Positions 22,339 to 29,766 of a DNA stretch of 32,187 nt are shown here, one piece after another. The stretch comes from Sphingobacterium sp. (lineage in GTDB: Bacteria > Bacteroidota > Bacteroidia > Sphingobacteriales > Sphingobacteriaceae). Every line of letters starts with the position of its first letter. Positions within the stretch are counted from its first letter, which is position 1. The notes beneath the pieces were generated by a model. The model was given only the letters and a program-made list of their open reading frames with translations, was not told the origin of the DNA and made no database searches. Made by a program: the position numbers and the translations under genes. The stretch is from the NCBI GenBank assembly GCA_031286695.1, contig JAITTY010000019.1:1-32187 (forward strand). The letters are read 5' to 3'.

Positions 22339-23250
22339 ATGGCAACAAGGATATGTTACATCATTTCATTTTTGACCGGAATAGGATTACTATTTATAGG
22401 TCTAAGATTTTTGTTTTCACCGCTTAACGCTGAATTCGATTACGGTATCTCTACTAATACACATGCTGACTATTCCTTTCACTACATCAAAGGAGTTCGC
22501 GATCTATTTTCCGGTATTCTACTGGTTCTTTTAGTACTGGCAAATGAAAGGAAAACACTGGCCATAGCATTGCTAGCAGCGACCGTCGTGCCCTTAGGCG
22601 ATTTCATGATCGTAATGGGCAAAAATGGCAGCGACTGGCAGCATGGCGTAGCTCATTTGATCGCCGTATTGATCTGCATTATAACGGGACCGGTGCTTTT
22701 AATGCAAAAAAAGAGAACCAACAATCCTTATAATCAAGTATCTTTTAATCTTATTCAGTCTGCCGCCAATGGAGGCCCCACTATAAGTGAATGTGATCTA
22801 CTCCCTGGAGCAAAAACTCCATGGCATTATCATACTTTATTCTCTGAAAGGTTTGAAGTCCTAGAAGGAGAACTGGAAGTGGGTAGAAACGGTAAACTTT
22901 ACCAACTCAAGCCGGGGGATAAGATCATCATATCGGCCACTGAAACACATCTTTTTAATAATAGATCTAAAGGCGTGTGCCGGTTACGGACAACCATCGA
23001 TCCTGGAAATATTGAATTTGAAATGGCCGCACTGATTCTACTGGGTCTGGCAAAGGATGGCCTCACGGACAAGAACGGAATTCCAAAGAATTTTTCAGAT
23101 CTGGCTCTGTTCATTTATCTGAATAACTCCAAGATAGTAGGAGTAATGAAAATTGTAGAACCTCTTCTGAGTTTTGTTGCGAAAATTGCGATAAAAAGCG
23201 GGCGACTGAAAATTCTTGAGGAAGCCTATTGTAAGACAAAATCAAAATAA
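22339..23250 (+). CDS. DUF4267 membrane domain fused to a cupin domain
   Basis: A 303-aa fusion. Residues 1-125 form the four-helix DUF4267 domain: FLTGIGLLFIGLRFLFSPL, FHYIKGVRDLFSGILLVLLV, LLAATVVPLGDFMIVMGKNG, then HGVAHLIAVLICIITGPVLL. Residues 150-222 form a cupin (LLPGAKTPWHYHTLFSERFE, VLEGELEVGRNGKLYQLKPG, HLFNN) with the metal ligands His163, His165, Glu170 and His204 in the classical HxHx(4)E...H spacing. A C-terminal region of about 80 residues holds further helices. The ATG at 22339 is favoured because it starts the first helix and is preceded by a -7 box. The cupin may be a small-molecule sensor or isomerase tethered to the membrane. The Crp/Fnr gene upstream likely controls it. 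Confidence 0.75.
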   Translation: MATRICYIISFLTGIGLLFIGLRFLFSPLNAEFDYGISTNTHADYSFHYIKGVRDLFSGILLVLLVLANERKTLAIALLAATVVPLGDFMIVMGKNGSDWQHGVAHLIAVLICIITGPVLLMQKKRTNNPYNQVSFNLIQSAANGGPTISECDLLPGAKTPWHYHTLFSERFEVLEGELEVGRNGKLYQLKPGDKIIISATETHLFNNRSKGVCRLRTTIDPGNIEFEMAALILLGLAKDGLTDKNGIPKNFSDLALFIYLNNSKIVGVMKIVEPLLSFVAKIAIKSGRLKILEEAYCKTKSK

Positions 23251-23362
23251 TGTTAAAAGTAGCACTTCCTTTCCATCTTATTAAAAGAAGAACGGAAATT
23301 CCAATACCGCATTAAAACGACGATTTTTTTTGTGGGACAAACCTTTTGTAGCGTATGTGAAA

Positions 23363-23395
23363 AAGTCGATTCTTAATGAAGAATCGACTTATTTT
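23363..23395. terminator. Bidirectional terminator
   Basis: AAGTCGATTCTT (23363-23374) pairs perfectly with AAGAATCGACTT (23379-23390) around a tetraloop, followed by ATTTT. It separates the convergent cupin and HxlR genes. A second perfect dyad, AATTTCCCT-c-AGGGAAATT (23420-23438), lies closer to the HxlR stop. Confidence 0.8.
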
Positions 23396-23445
23396 GATAT
23401 TTAGCTAGCCATTTTTTCGAATTTCCCTCAGGGAAATTGAACGTT

Positions 23446-23793
23446 TTATTTCAAAATTACTTTCCTTAGACGCTCCTGATGCTCATCACCCCAATTTCCT
23501 AGTGCAGAAATTACAGGGATTAAAGTCTTCCCAAAATCTGTAAGACTGTATTCCACTTTAGGTGGTACAACAGGATAAATAACTTTTGCAACCAATTCGT
23601 GCTCTTCAAGTTCTTTTAGCTGTACATTTAGAACTCTTCGTGAAGCATCCGGTATTTTTCGCTGGAGTTCGCTTGGGCGTTTGTACCCTTCATTGATAAA
23701 CCACAATAATCGTATTTTCCATTTACCATAGAGAACTTCACCAATCAGGTCTAAACCACAGTTGAGACTTAAAGGTATTTTCTTTTCGTACAT
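23446..23793 (-). CDS. HxlR-family winged-helix regulator
   Basis: A 115-aa regulator with the HxlR signature: LDLIGEVLYGKWKIRLLWFI, then KRPSELQRKIPDASRRVLNV (recognition helix), LKELEEHELVAKVIYPVVPP and VEYSLTDFGKTLIPVISALG, WGDEHQER. The single cysteine near the N-terminus (NCGLDLIGE) is at the place where redox- or electrophile-sensing HxlR proteins such as HypR/YodB carry theirs, which suggests thiol-based sensing; this is inference. It is divergent from the SDR gene at 23919, and a perfect 16-bp palindrome lies between them beside its promoter. It probably represses the SDR-SnoaL pair and itself. Confidence 0.88.
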   Translation of the reverse strand: MYEKKIPLSLNCGLDLIGEVLYGKWKIRLLWFINEGYKRPSELQRKIPDASRRVLNVQLKELEEHELVAKVIYPVVPPKVEYSLTDFGKTLIPVISALGNWGDEHQERLRKVILK

Positions 23794-23797
23794 ATTC

Positions 23798-23828
23798 CAA
23801 AATTAAGTCAATGTTTGAAAATATACAA
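23798..23828 (-). promoter_or_regulatory. Promoter of the HxlR gene
   Basis: On the minus strand TTG (complement of 23826-23828), 20 nt of spacer and TAATTTTG (complement of 23798-23805) match the Bacteroidota -33/-7 pattern. The -7 box ends only 4 nt before the ATG at 23793, predicting a leaderless or nearly leaderless mRNA. Confidence 0.6.
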
Positions 23829-23831
23829 TAT

Positions 23832-23847
23832 GGGATAAATTTATCCC
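23832..23847. promoter_or_regulatory. Perfect 16-bp palindrome, HxlR operator candidate
   Basis: GGGATAAATTTATCCC is a perfect palindrome ending 4 bp from the -33 element of the HxlR gene and 72 bp before the SDR start. Position and symmetry fit a dimeric winged-helix repressor controlling both divergent transcripts. Confidence 0.65.
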
Positions 23848-23918
23848 TATGCAATTCGTTTTTCCGTACTTGTGTAAACTGTTTATAGGTCGGAAATTTG
23901 TATAAAAATATTTCAATA

Positions 23919-24713
23919 ATGGAACATATAGTTGATTTCAACAAGGAGTTATCGGGTAAAGTTGCTTTGGTAACAGGTGGTACAAAAGGCGCGGGAAAGG
24001 CAATAGCTGAACGCTTGTTAAATGCAGGCGCAACAGTGATTATTGCGGCAAGAAATGCCCCTGAACAAGCCAACGACAACTTACATTTTATTTCTGCTGA
24101 TCTAAGCCAATCTGCTGGAACCCAAAAGATAGTGACAGAAGTTCTTCAAAAATTTGGAAGGCTGGATATACTCGTCAATAACCTTGGCGGTTCAGATGCA
24201 CAAGGCGGAGGTTTTTCAGTATTGAGCGATGAAGATTGGGAAAAGGCTATTCATACCAATCTGCTTGCGCCGGTCCGTTTAGACCGAGGCTTTTTGCCTC
24301 ATATGTTGGAAAAGGGAAATGGTGTCATTATTCATATCGCTTCCATACAAGCGAGGTTACCACTACATGATTCAACTTTACCTTATGCGGCAGCAAAAGC
24401 AGGCTTACTAAATTATAGTAAAAATCTATCAAATGAAGTCTCACCGAAAGGAGTACGAGTTTTAACAGTTTCGCCGGGCTGGATACAGACAGACGGTGCA
24501 ACAGGAATGATGCAGGAAATTTCGGAGCGCACTGGTATTAGTGTTGAGGAAGCAATCCAACAGGTCATGAATAGCCTGGGAGGAATACCTTTTGGCCGGC
24601 CGGCAAAACCTGAAGAGGTTGCGGAATTGGTAGGGTTTTTAGTATCACCACGAGCAGGATATCTCACGGGAACCGAATTTGTAATCGATGGCGGAACAAT
24701 ACCAACCGTTTAA
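23919..24713 (+). CDS. Short-chain dehydrogenase/reductase (classical SDR)
   Basis: A 264-aa NAD(P)-dependent oxidoreductase. The cofactor motif is TGGTKGAG (19-26), with NNLGG (87-91), and the catalytic Ser142, Tyr156 and Lys160 (YAAAK) are all present, as is Asn114 of the tetrad. The ADLS segment after strand 3 is typical. The C-terminal part (PFGRPAKPEEVAELVGFLVS, YLTGTEFVIDGG) is a textbook SDR end. A frame open upstream from a TTG adds seven residues; ATG 23919 fits better. It is divergent from an HxlR regulator and followed by a SnoaL-like gene on the same strand, a common reductase module thought to act on quinones, aldehydes or ketones. Confidence 0.9.
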   Translation: MEHIVDFNKELSGKVALVTGGTKGAGKAIAERLLNAGATVIIAARNAPEQANDNLHFISADLSQSAGTQKIVTEVLQKFGRLDILVNNLGGSDAQGGGFSVLSDEDWEKAIHTNLLAPVRLDRGFLPHMLEKGNGVIIHIASIQARLPLHDSTLPYAAAKAGLLNYSKNLSNEVSPKGVRVLTVSPGWIQTDGATGMMQEISERTGISVEEAIQQVMNSLGGIPFGRPAKPEEVAELVGFLVSPRAGYLTGTEFVIDGGTIPTV

Positions 24714-24781
24714 ATTTAATCATATACTAGCAGGCCGCAGCGCACCGCAAGGCTGGGGCAATATATAATGGAATTCTTGTG

Positions 24782-24819
24782 GAAGCAATTGTATAGGTTA
24801 GAAGGAATTGTATAGTTTA
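24782..24819 (+). repeat. Tandem 19-bp near-repeat
   Basis: The 19-mer at 24782-24800 is directly followed by a copy at 24801-24819 with 17 of 19 identical positions; the core is AATTGTATAG. It lies 22 bp before the start of the SnoaL-like gene and could be a duplicated regulatory element or a replication slippage. Confidence 0.55.
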
Positions 24820-24841
24820 AAAGTATCTAAAATAGTAAATC

Positions 24842-25165
24842 GTGGAATTACCAAAAGTGTTAATAGATTTAGTAGCGGCGCAAGAAAGCTATAATAGTGT
24901 TGCATATGCCAATTGTTTCTCCGAAACAGCAGTAGTTTATGATGAGGGCAAAATGCACAAGGGACGAAAAGAGATTGAAAAATGGATTTCAAATGCAAAC
25001 AAAAACTATAAGGCAATTGTGAAGCCTATCAGCTTTGAGAAGAATGAGGATGAAAGTATTTTGAAAGCGGAAGTTTCAGGCAATTTTTCGGGAAGCCCTA
25101 TAGTGTTGAGCTATCGGCTTAATATTGTTAGTAATCAAATCCAATTTCTGAAAATTACAGGCTAA
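24842..25165 (+). CDS. SnoaL-like (NTF2-fold) protein
   Basis: A 107-aa member of the SnoaL/NTF2-like superfamily: LIDLVAAQESYNSVAYANCF, SETAVVYDEGKMHKGRKEIE, KWISNANKNYKAIVKPISFE, then LKAEVSGNFSGSPIVLSYRL and IQFLKITG. It is shorter than most and matches the small group found beside SDR genes under HxlR control. The start codon is GTG at 24842 with no Shine-Dalgarno; no earlier ATG is in frame. It is 128 bp downstream of the SDR gene and probably handles the same metabolite, as a binding, isomerising or hydrolysing protein. Catalytic residues cannot be named. Confidence 0.7.
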   Translation: MELPKVLIDLVAAQESYNSVAYANCFSETAVVYDEGKMHKGRKEIEKWISNANKNYKAIVKPISFEKNEDESILKAEVSGNFSGSPIVLSYRLNIVSNQIQFLKITG

Positions 25166-25236
25166 GGAGAAAAACAAAATTCATTAAAATTTAAGAAAAG
25201 CGTTTATACTCATATCTAAAAGGCTAGAGTTGTTTA

Positions 25237-25326
25237 TGTAAACATATTAATTCAGCATACCCCGATCAATTCCATCGAAGGGAGATTTCACGATATAATG
25301 ATCCAATAGCTGCCAACGTTGTCATC
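25237..25326. repeat. Dispersed repeat, longer copy
   Basis: Positions 25237-25260 and 25302-25326 match 2651-2674 and 2693-2717 (24 of 24 and 24 of 25 nt). The 41-nt middle is reduced to 18 nt in the other copy. The repeat ends 20 bp beyond the stop of the helicase gene. On the minus strand it reads as a short coding-like piece with stops. The remainder of 25166-25345 is empty. Confidence 0.6.
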
Positions 25327-25345
25327 ATAATAGGGAGAAACTTAT

Positions 25346-27910
25346 CTATTGCTTAGGAGCAGACAGCTCGCTCAGGCTCCTCACCAACCTCTCCCGCTCA
25401 CCGCTACTCGTAGTCGAAAACCGGAGTAGGGGAAGTCCATACTTTTCCAGTATGGCATCTTTCATTATGTCGCGTTCCGATTGTTTGCCTTCGGCGGCGT
25501 GATAGGCATAACCATCCACTTCGATCGCCAGGACCGGATTCTTTCCAAGCTTGTTGTAGATCAGAAAATCCAGGTGCGTCTTGTGATGGCTTGCATACTT
25601 TGCTTCCGCAGGCGTCAAGAGTGAGTAGTCGTCAATCAGGCTCCGCAATGGAAAGTGGAGGAGCACATCATATTTTGAAAACCTGTCATCAGATAATACC
25701 GAACGCACCAGCGTATACATTAGGTTTTCACTATCAAATATCGATTTTATACGCTTCTGGGACAAGATCCTGCGCCGTTTTTCCTCATAACCTTTGTATA
25801 GGTAATCAAAGATCGAATGCAGCTTACTTTGTATGATCGTGAAGTTATTGTATTCAATATAACGGATCAGATCTGCAATATTACTTTCATTTTCAGAATC
25901 GTTGCCATGTACCAACAAGATCAGCTGGTCTTTAGCGCGCGAGATTGCAACATTTAGTCGGTTAGGGTTATCCGTAAACTCGGAGATTTCATTGTCGACC
26001 GTCGATAGAATAATCACATCATTTTCTCTGCCCTGAAATTTATCAACCGTGTCAGCTATAATTTCCGTACCCGCAAAAGTACCCTGCAAAGCATTTGTCT
26101 GATTACGATAAGGTGTCACAATACCCAGATCAACCGAAGCAAGCTGCTGTTGTGGAATAATCTCCTGTAGGATAACATCGATCTGTCGCTGATTCATCCG
26201 TGCCCGCGCATGGTTACCGGCCACTGTACGATAGACCAGGAGCGGTTCACGCTCTGATGTTGGCTCAGATAGGATAATGAGCTGATCGTTGTAGAATTTA
26301 CGGTTACAGAATTCAATAATCTTTGGATGGCAACGGTAATGTTCTTTCAGAAGTGTTTTATGGATACCAGGGAATAACTGTGTGATGGATGCGAGTAAAC
26401 TGTTTTTCGCATAATGATAAGGATCAGACAGCTTGAATGCATGAAAGATCGCATCTGTCTTTTGGGCCATTGTGGCATCCACTACATTCGGCAGCTGCTT
26501 GAGATCACCGACAATAACGGCACGTTTGGCGCATGACAGTGCCAATGTACCCGTTGCCATATCCACCTGTGAAGATTCATCAATGATCACATAGTCATAG
26601 ACGGTATGCTCAGCCAGGCATCTTCGCAGCGAATAGGTGGTACTCATGATGACGGGATAGTCTTCAATGAAACTTGTGGACTTACCACGCAGATCGGCCT
26701 CCTGATATATCGGACGATCCTTGTGCTGATACCTGTTGTAAAGCACATTTTTAAAAAGCCGCATCGCGATTTCCGTATACTCACGCATCTTTGCATCAAA
26801 GGAGAAGTTATGTAAAGCCTTTTCCAATGATCCGATACGAGATGCCAGTTCCGCAATCTTTGTTCGGTAATAAGCCGACTGAGCGATCCTGATCATGTCC
26901 CAATGCGATAGGGTATAAAAGTCCTTATCTTTGATGCGGTACCTGAAGCGATAGACTAGTTTCTTCCACCAGTTAAACTGTTTGCCAGTATGCTCCAGAT
27001 CGGTGACTGAATTCCAGAGTGTCAATAGCCGATCTGATGAGAGGTTACTATTCAGTTTAAATTCTGCTATTGATTTCACCGTATTCAGAAAATGCTGCTG
27101 TTCTGTCTTTATATTTTCTATTAAGAGCTTTAGGGCGGCTAGCTCGTTCTTCTGTGCTAGTTTTTCGGTGAGCTGTAACAGGAGCTCACTATTCTGCTGT
27201 TTTAACTTAGTCAGCTGCTTCTCCGTTAACTGAAACTCGGATAGGTCAGGAATGTCCGATTGCGATTCTATAAATTCTCTTTTATTATGGTTGCTTCCCA
27301 GTAAAGCAGCGATAAAAGAGAGACCATTCTTATGCAATTTTTCATACACATTTTTCGTTGCCGAGTTATTGCTTGACACCACAGCTACACTTTGACCATG
27401 CATAACAGCGTTGGCAATAATATTGAGGATCGTCTGCGTTTTACCGGTACCCGGAGGGCCCTCGATAACACTCAGTGGGTTGGCAAAGGCATTATTTACA
27501 GCCTCTTGTTGACTGAGGTTGAATCCAAAAGGAAAGATTTCAATGGGAGAGAAGGGGATACAATCTTGTGGCTGTGTTTCATTTAGATAGTTCGATAGGA
27601 TAGCATATTCTGGGATAAATGATATTCTATTATAGCTATCTTCAAGAATATTTTTTCCATCATCAGACTTAAGCCCTACAGCATCTGCAATTGTTTTTAG
27701 ATAATTGAATGTTGTTTCCGCTTTTTTGCTCTGCAAAGCCGATTTGATGACCTGAACTTTATCTTTATTGTACGTATATTTTTTATTACTGCTTTTAAAT
27801 GCCACAATACATTTCTCCCCTACGAAAGAATAGGACTGGATATCGTTGGTCTTGTCCCTTCCATCGATATAGATGGCTTCTTTCTGTGAGAATATATTTG
27901 AATTGTGCAT
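25346..27910 (-). CDS. SF1 helicase fused to a PD-(D/E)XK nuclease domain
   Basis: An 854-aa protein. Residues 130-670 form an Upf1/DNA2-like SF1B helicase: Q-motif NLSQQEAV (131-138), Walker A GPPGTGKT (151-158), Walker B DESSQ (444-448), motif III GDLKQLP (468-474), HYRCHP (524-529), motif V VDKFQGREND (622-631) and motif VI NVAISRAKD (653-661). A coiled insertion lies at about 228-275. Residues 700-854 form a Vsr/MTES_1575-like nuclease with HLDFLIY (Asp781), AIEVDG (Glu797, Asp799), His804, Gln810, RD (813-814), Lys817 and GLPLLRF. Such fusions unwind and probably cut nucleic acid, and some act in phage defence. It stands alone on its strand; start ATG at 27910. Confidence 0.85.
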   Translation of the reverse strand: MHNSNIFSQKEAIYIDGRDKTNDIQSYSFVGEKCIVAFKSSNKKYTYNKDKVQVIKSALQSKKAETTFNYLKTIADAVGLKSDDGKNILEDSYNRISFIPEYAILSNYLNETQPQDCIPFSPIEIFPFGFNLSQQEAVNNAFANPLSVIEGPPGTGKTQTILNIIANAVMHGQSVAVVSSNNSATKNVYEKLHKNGLSFIAALLGSNHNKREFIESQSDIPDLSEFQLTEKQLTKLKQQNSELLLQLTEKLAQKNELAALKLLIENIKTEQQHFLNTVKSIAEFKLNSNLSSDRLLTLWNSVTDLEHTGKQFNWWKKLVYRFRYRIKDKDFYTLSHWDMIRIAQSAYYRTKIAELASRIGSLEKALHNFSFDAKMREYTEIAMRLFKNVLYNRYQHKDRPIYQEADLRGKSTSFIEDYPVIMSTTYSLRRCLAEHTVYDYVIIDESSQVDMATGTLALSCAKRAVIVGDLKQLPNVVDATMAQKTDAIFHAFKLSDPYHYAKNSLLASITQLFPGIHKTLLKEHYRCHPKIIEFCNRKFYNDQLIILSEPTSEREPLLVYRTVAGNHARARMNQRQIDVILQEIIPQQQLASVDLGIVTPYRNQTNALQGTFAGTEIIADTVDKFQGRENDVIILSTVDNEISEFTDNPNRLNVAISRAKDQLILLVHGNDSENESNIADLIRYIEYNNFTIIQSKLHSIFDYLYKGYEEKRRRILSQKRIKSIFDSENLMYTLVRSVLSDDRFSKYDVLLHFPLRSLIDDYSLLTPAEAKYASHHKTHLDFLIYNKLGKNPVLAIEVDGYAYHAAEGKQSERDIMKDAILEKYGLPLLRFSTTSSGERERLVRSLSELSAPKQ

Positions 27911-28136
27911 TAGTTAGTAATTTATATTGAAGTCTAATTTAAGTTTTTCCCCTTAACTGCCCTAACCATTTTTAGCGGATATTGTCAGCGCAATAACTCT
28001 TATTAGCTCAAAATTATATAAAAAGCCATTACCCTATAATATAGATGATTTTAAGAATATCAAAATCAATATTTTAAAATAGAAGGATCTATGACTATAA
28101 ATGGGTAAGTAGCGACTAGTCCTAGTTGATCGTAAA

Positions 28137-28751
28137 CTAAATTAAACCCTTCTTTTCTGCATATTCTTTGAGGTTCGCTATTTGATATCGATTACAATTT
28201 TCTTTTGATATTTTCCTGTATTCGGCTCTGGCTTTATCCAGGAGCTTTAGCTCGCCGAAAAACGTTATTTTAGCGGCGACGTTGAGTAAGGTTTCCTCGG
28301 ATGTTTCCAGTTCGTTGATAAGCTTTTGTTCAGTGTTTAATTTTTCAAAAAAAGGTAAAATAAAGCTTGAAATATTGTATTTCATTTCGGCAATTAGTTC
28401 TTCAACATCTGTCATCGTTGTTATATTATACCAAATATCGGGTAGGCCCCTCATGTAGCTAATTCTTTTTCTTATCATACATTCAGGTTCGGTGGGATAT
28501 GCCGGTACGCCTTTGTTATGAAAGTTAAAGCACGCTAGCCAATACTCGGGTGAAAATATTCCAACGTTTATAGTGAAACGGATATCGTCTTTAGTGCTAT
28601 AATAACTTTTTTGAATATTTATGATGTGACCGATTTTCTCAAGCGGCAGATAAAAATTGTTGGCCTTCTTTTTAAAACCAAGCGGTTTTAAGATTTCAAT
28701 AAAGCTTTCTTTTATGATTCTGTCAAATTTTTCTTGGGTTTCTGTTTTCAT
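28137..28751 (-). CDS. DUF4304-domain protein
   Basis: A 204-aa soluble protein. The first half has the DUF4304 pattern: IIKESFIEILKPLGFKKKAN, NFYLPLEKIGHIINIQKSYY, and DIRFTINVGIFSPEYW. The second half is helical (MTDVEELIAEMKYNISSFIL, PFFEKLNTEQKLINELETSE). DUF4304 proteins are common orphans in Bacteroidota and appear near toxin/immunity loci, but no function is established. It starts at ATG 28751 and faces the 3' side of the helicase gene on the same strand, 226 bp away (27911-28136, nothing recognised). No partner gene is evident. Confidence 0.7.
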   Translation of the reverse strand: MKTETQEKFDRIIKESFIEILKPLGFKKKANNFYLPLEKIGHIINIQKSYYSTKDDIRFTINVGIFSPEYWLACFNFHNKGVPAYPTEPECMIRKRISYMRGLPDIWYNITTMTDVEELIAEMKYNISSFILPFFEKLNTEQKLINELETSEETLLNVAAKITFFGELKLLDKARAEYRKISKENCNRYQIANLKEYAEKKGLI

Positions 28752-29231
28752 ATATGACCGTTGTACTATTATATTTATTCAATGTTTGAAAAGCGGTAAG
28801 GCTTCAATCTAACAAAATATCATATAAAATTTTAATTTTTTTATGGTAAAAAACTATTATTCAAAAATAAAGTTTAGCAAGATATAATCTATTATAATAT
28901 GAAAAGGATTTAAAGAATTGCGGTACTTTCATTGCCATATTATCACCGACGTACCAAGTTCCCTTATTTCACAAACAGAAGTTGTTGAGAAGATAAGCGT
29001 ATAAGCTAAAGCAACATCGGCAGAAAACAAAAATGATTTTCTTCTTGACGTTTATTTAGGCGTCAATGAGCGTGTTGGCACTTACATATGTTTTAGACAA
29101 GTGAATTTAAAACGAATATTTAGAATGGAAAATAGCTAGCTATAGTAATTTTTTGTTCCTCAATGATCTTGTAACTATGATTAATAAAACTAAATTATAT
29201 TTTCATATGGACAACTTAAATATAACATCAG
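28752..29231. other. Gap with a decayed coding trace
   Basis: No intact gene. On the plus strand 28921-29139 forms one frame interrupted only by a TAA at 29002-29004: YFHCHIITDVPSSLISQTEV, VEKISV, then NDFLLDVYLGVNERVGTYIC, FRQVNLKRIF. Composition is protein-like, but the family is not recognised. The remainder is very AT-rich. Together with 29232-29467 it makes a 1-kb zone of gene wreckage before the SDR at 29767. Confidence 0.4.
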
Positions 29232-29423
29232 CTACAGTATTGGACTTTGAAATACCCTCATTTTACAATACTTACAAAACCACTTCTGTGGCGGCATATT
29301 GAAGGTCTTCTGAAAATCTCTCTTATAGCCTGAAAGGCTTCTCCCTGTAAGTTGTGCAAACTTTTCGATAGGGATATTGAAATGAAAATTGCTCAGCATA
29401 AATTTTTCTAGAGCCTTGAAACC
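29232..29423 (-). pseudogene. AraC-family regulator, C-terminal remnant
   Basis: The minus strand reads ALEKFMLSNFHFNIPIEKFA, QLTGRSLSGYKRDFQKTFN, MPPQKWF, which is the helix-turn-helix end of an AraC-type regulator (FAxLTGRSLSxFKRDFxKxFxxxPxxW). After QKWF the frame degenerates and stops at 29232-29234, so the final helix is lost. Its 5' side is joined out of frame to the beginning of another gene (29408-29467). The rest of the sensor domain is absent. Confidence 0.65.
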
Positions 29424-29467
29424 GCGGGACCGTTTTTACCCAATTGAATTTTAGTGATTTCTGACAT
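29408..29467 (-). pseudogene. Aldo/keto reductase, first 19 codons
   Basis: ATG at 29467 begins MSEITKIQLGKNGPAVSRL, followed by a TAG. The LGKNGPAVSRLG string is the typical start of Bacteroidota aldo/keto reductases (the expected next residues would be GLGCMGMS). The match ends exactly where the AraC-like remnant begins, so this is a recombination or deletion joint between two genes. Confidence 0.5.
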
Positions 29468-29714
29468 TTGATTGATTTAATGTTACTACACAAAGGTCTT
29501 GATTTAATAACTAGATTGCTTTCTTCTACGGTTCAATTTACTTGTCTGTATAGTTCATCTATTGGTAAATTGCATAGTCATTGGTTTTGAACCCAGACAG
29601 CCAATATGATCAAAATGTCCGGTCAACAAATTGAGTAGCTTAGTCGCAAAGCTATATATTGATAGAAATTTCAAAGCCTGGTTTTATTCCGGCTACAACA
29701 TAGTCACTTTTGGC

Positions 29715-29722
29715 TACATTTG
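29715..29722 (+). promoter_or_regulatory. -7 box for the SDR-AraC pair
   Basis: TACATTTG matches TAnnTTTG, 44 nt before the ATG at 29767. No clear -33 element was found. Confidence 0.4.
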
Positions 29723-29766
29723 TGAATTCGCCAAATCTGAACTTTGCTTCATAAAAGATTTAAGAT

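Noticed and set aside
29175..29301. 41-codon plus-strand frame
   Set aside because: It is antisense to the AraC-like remnant and has no features of its own.
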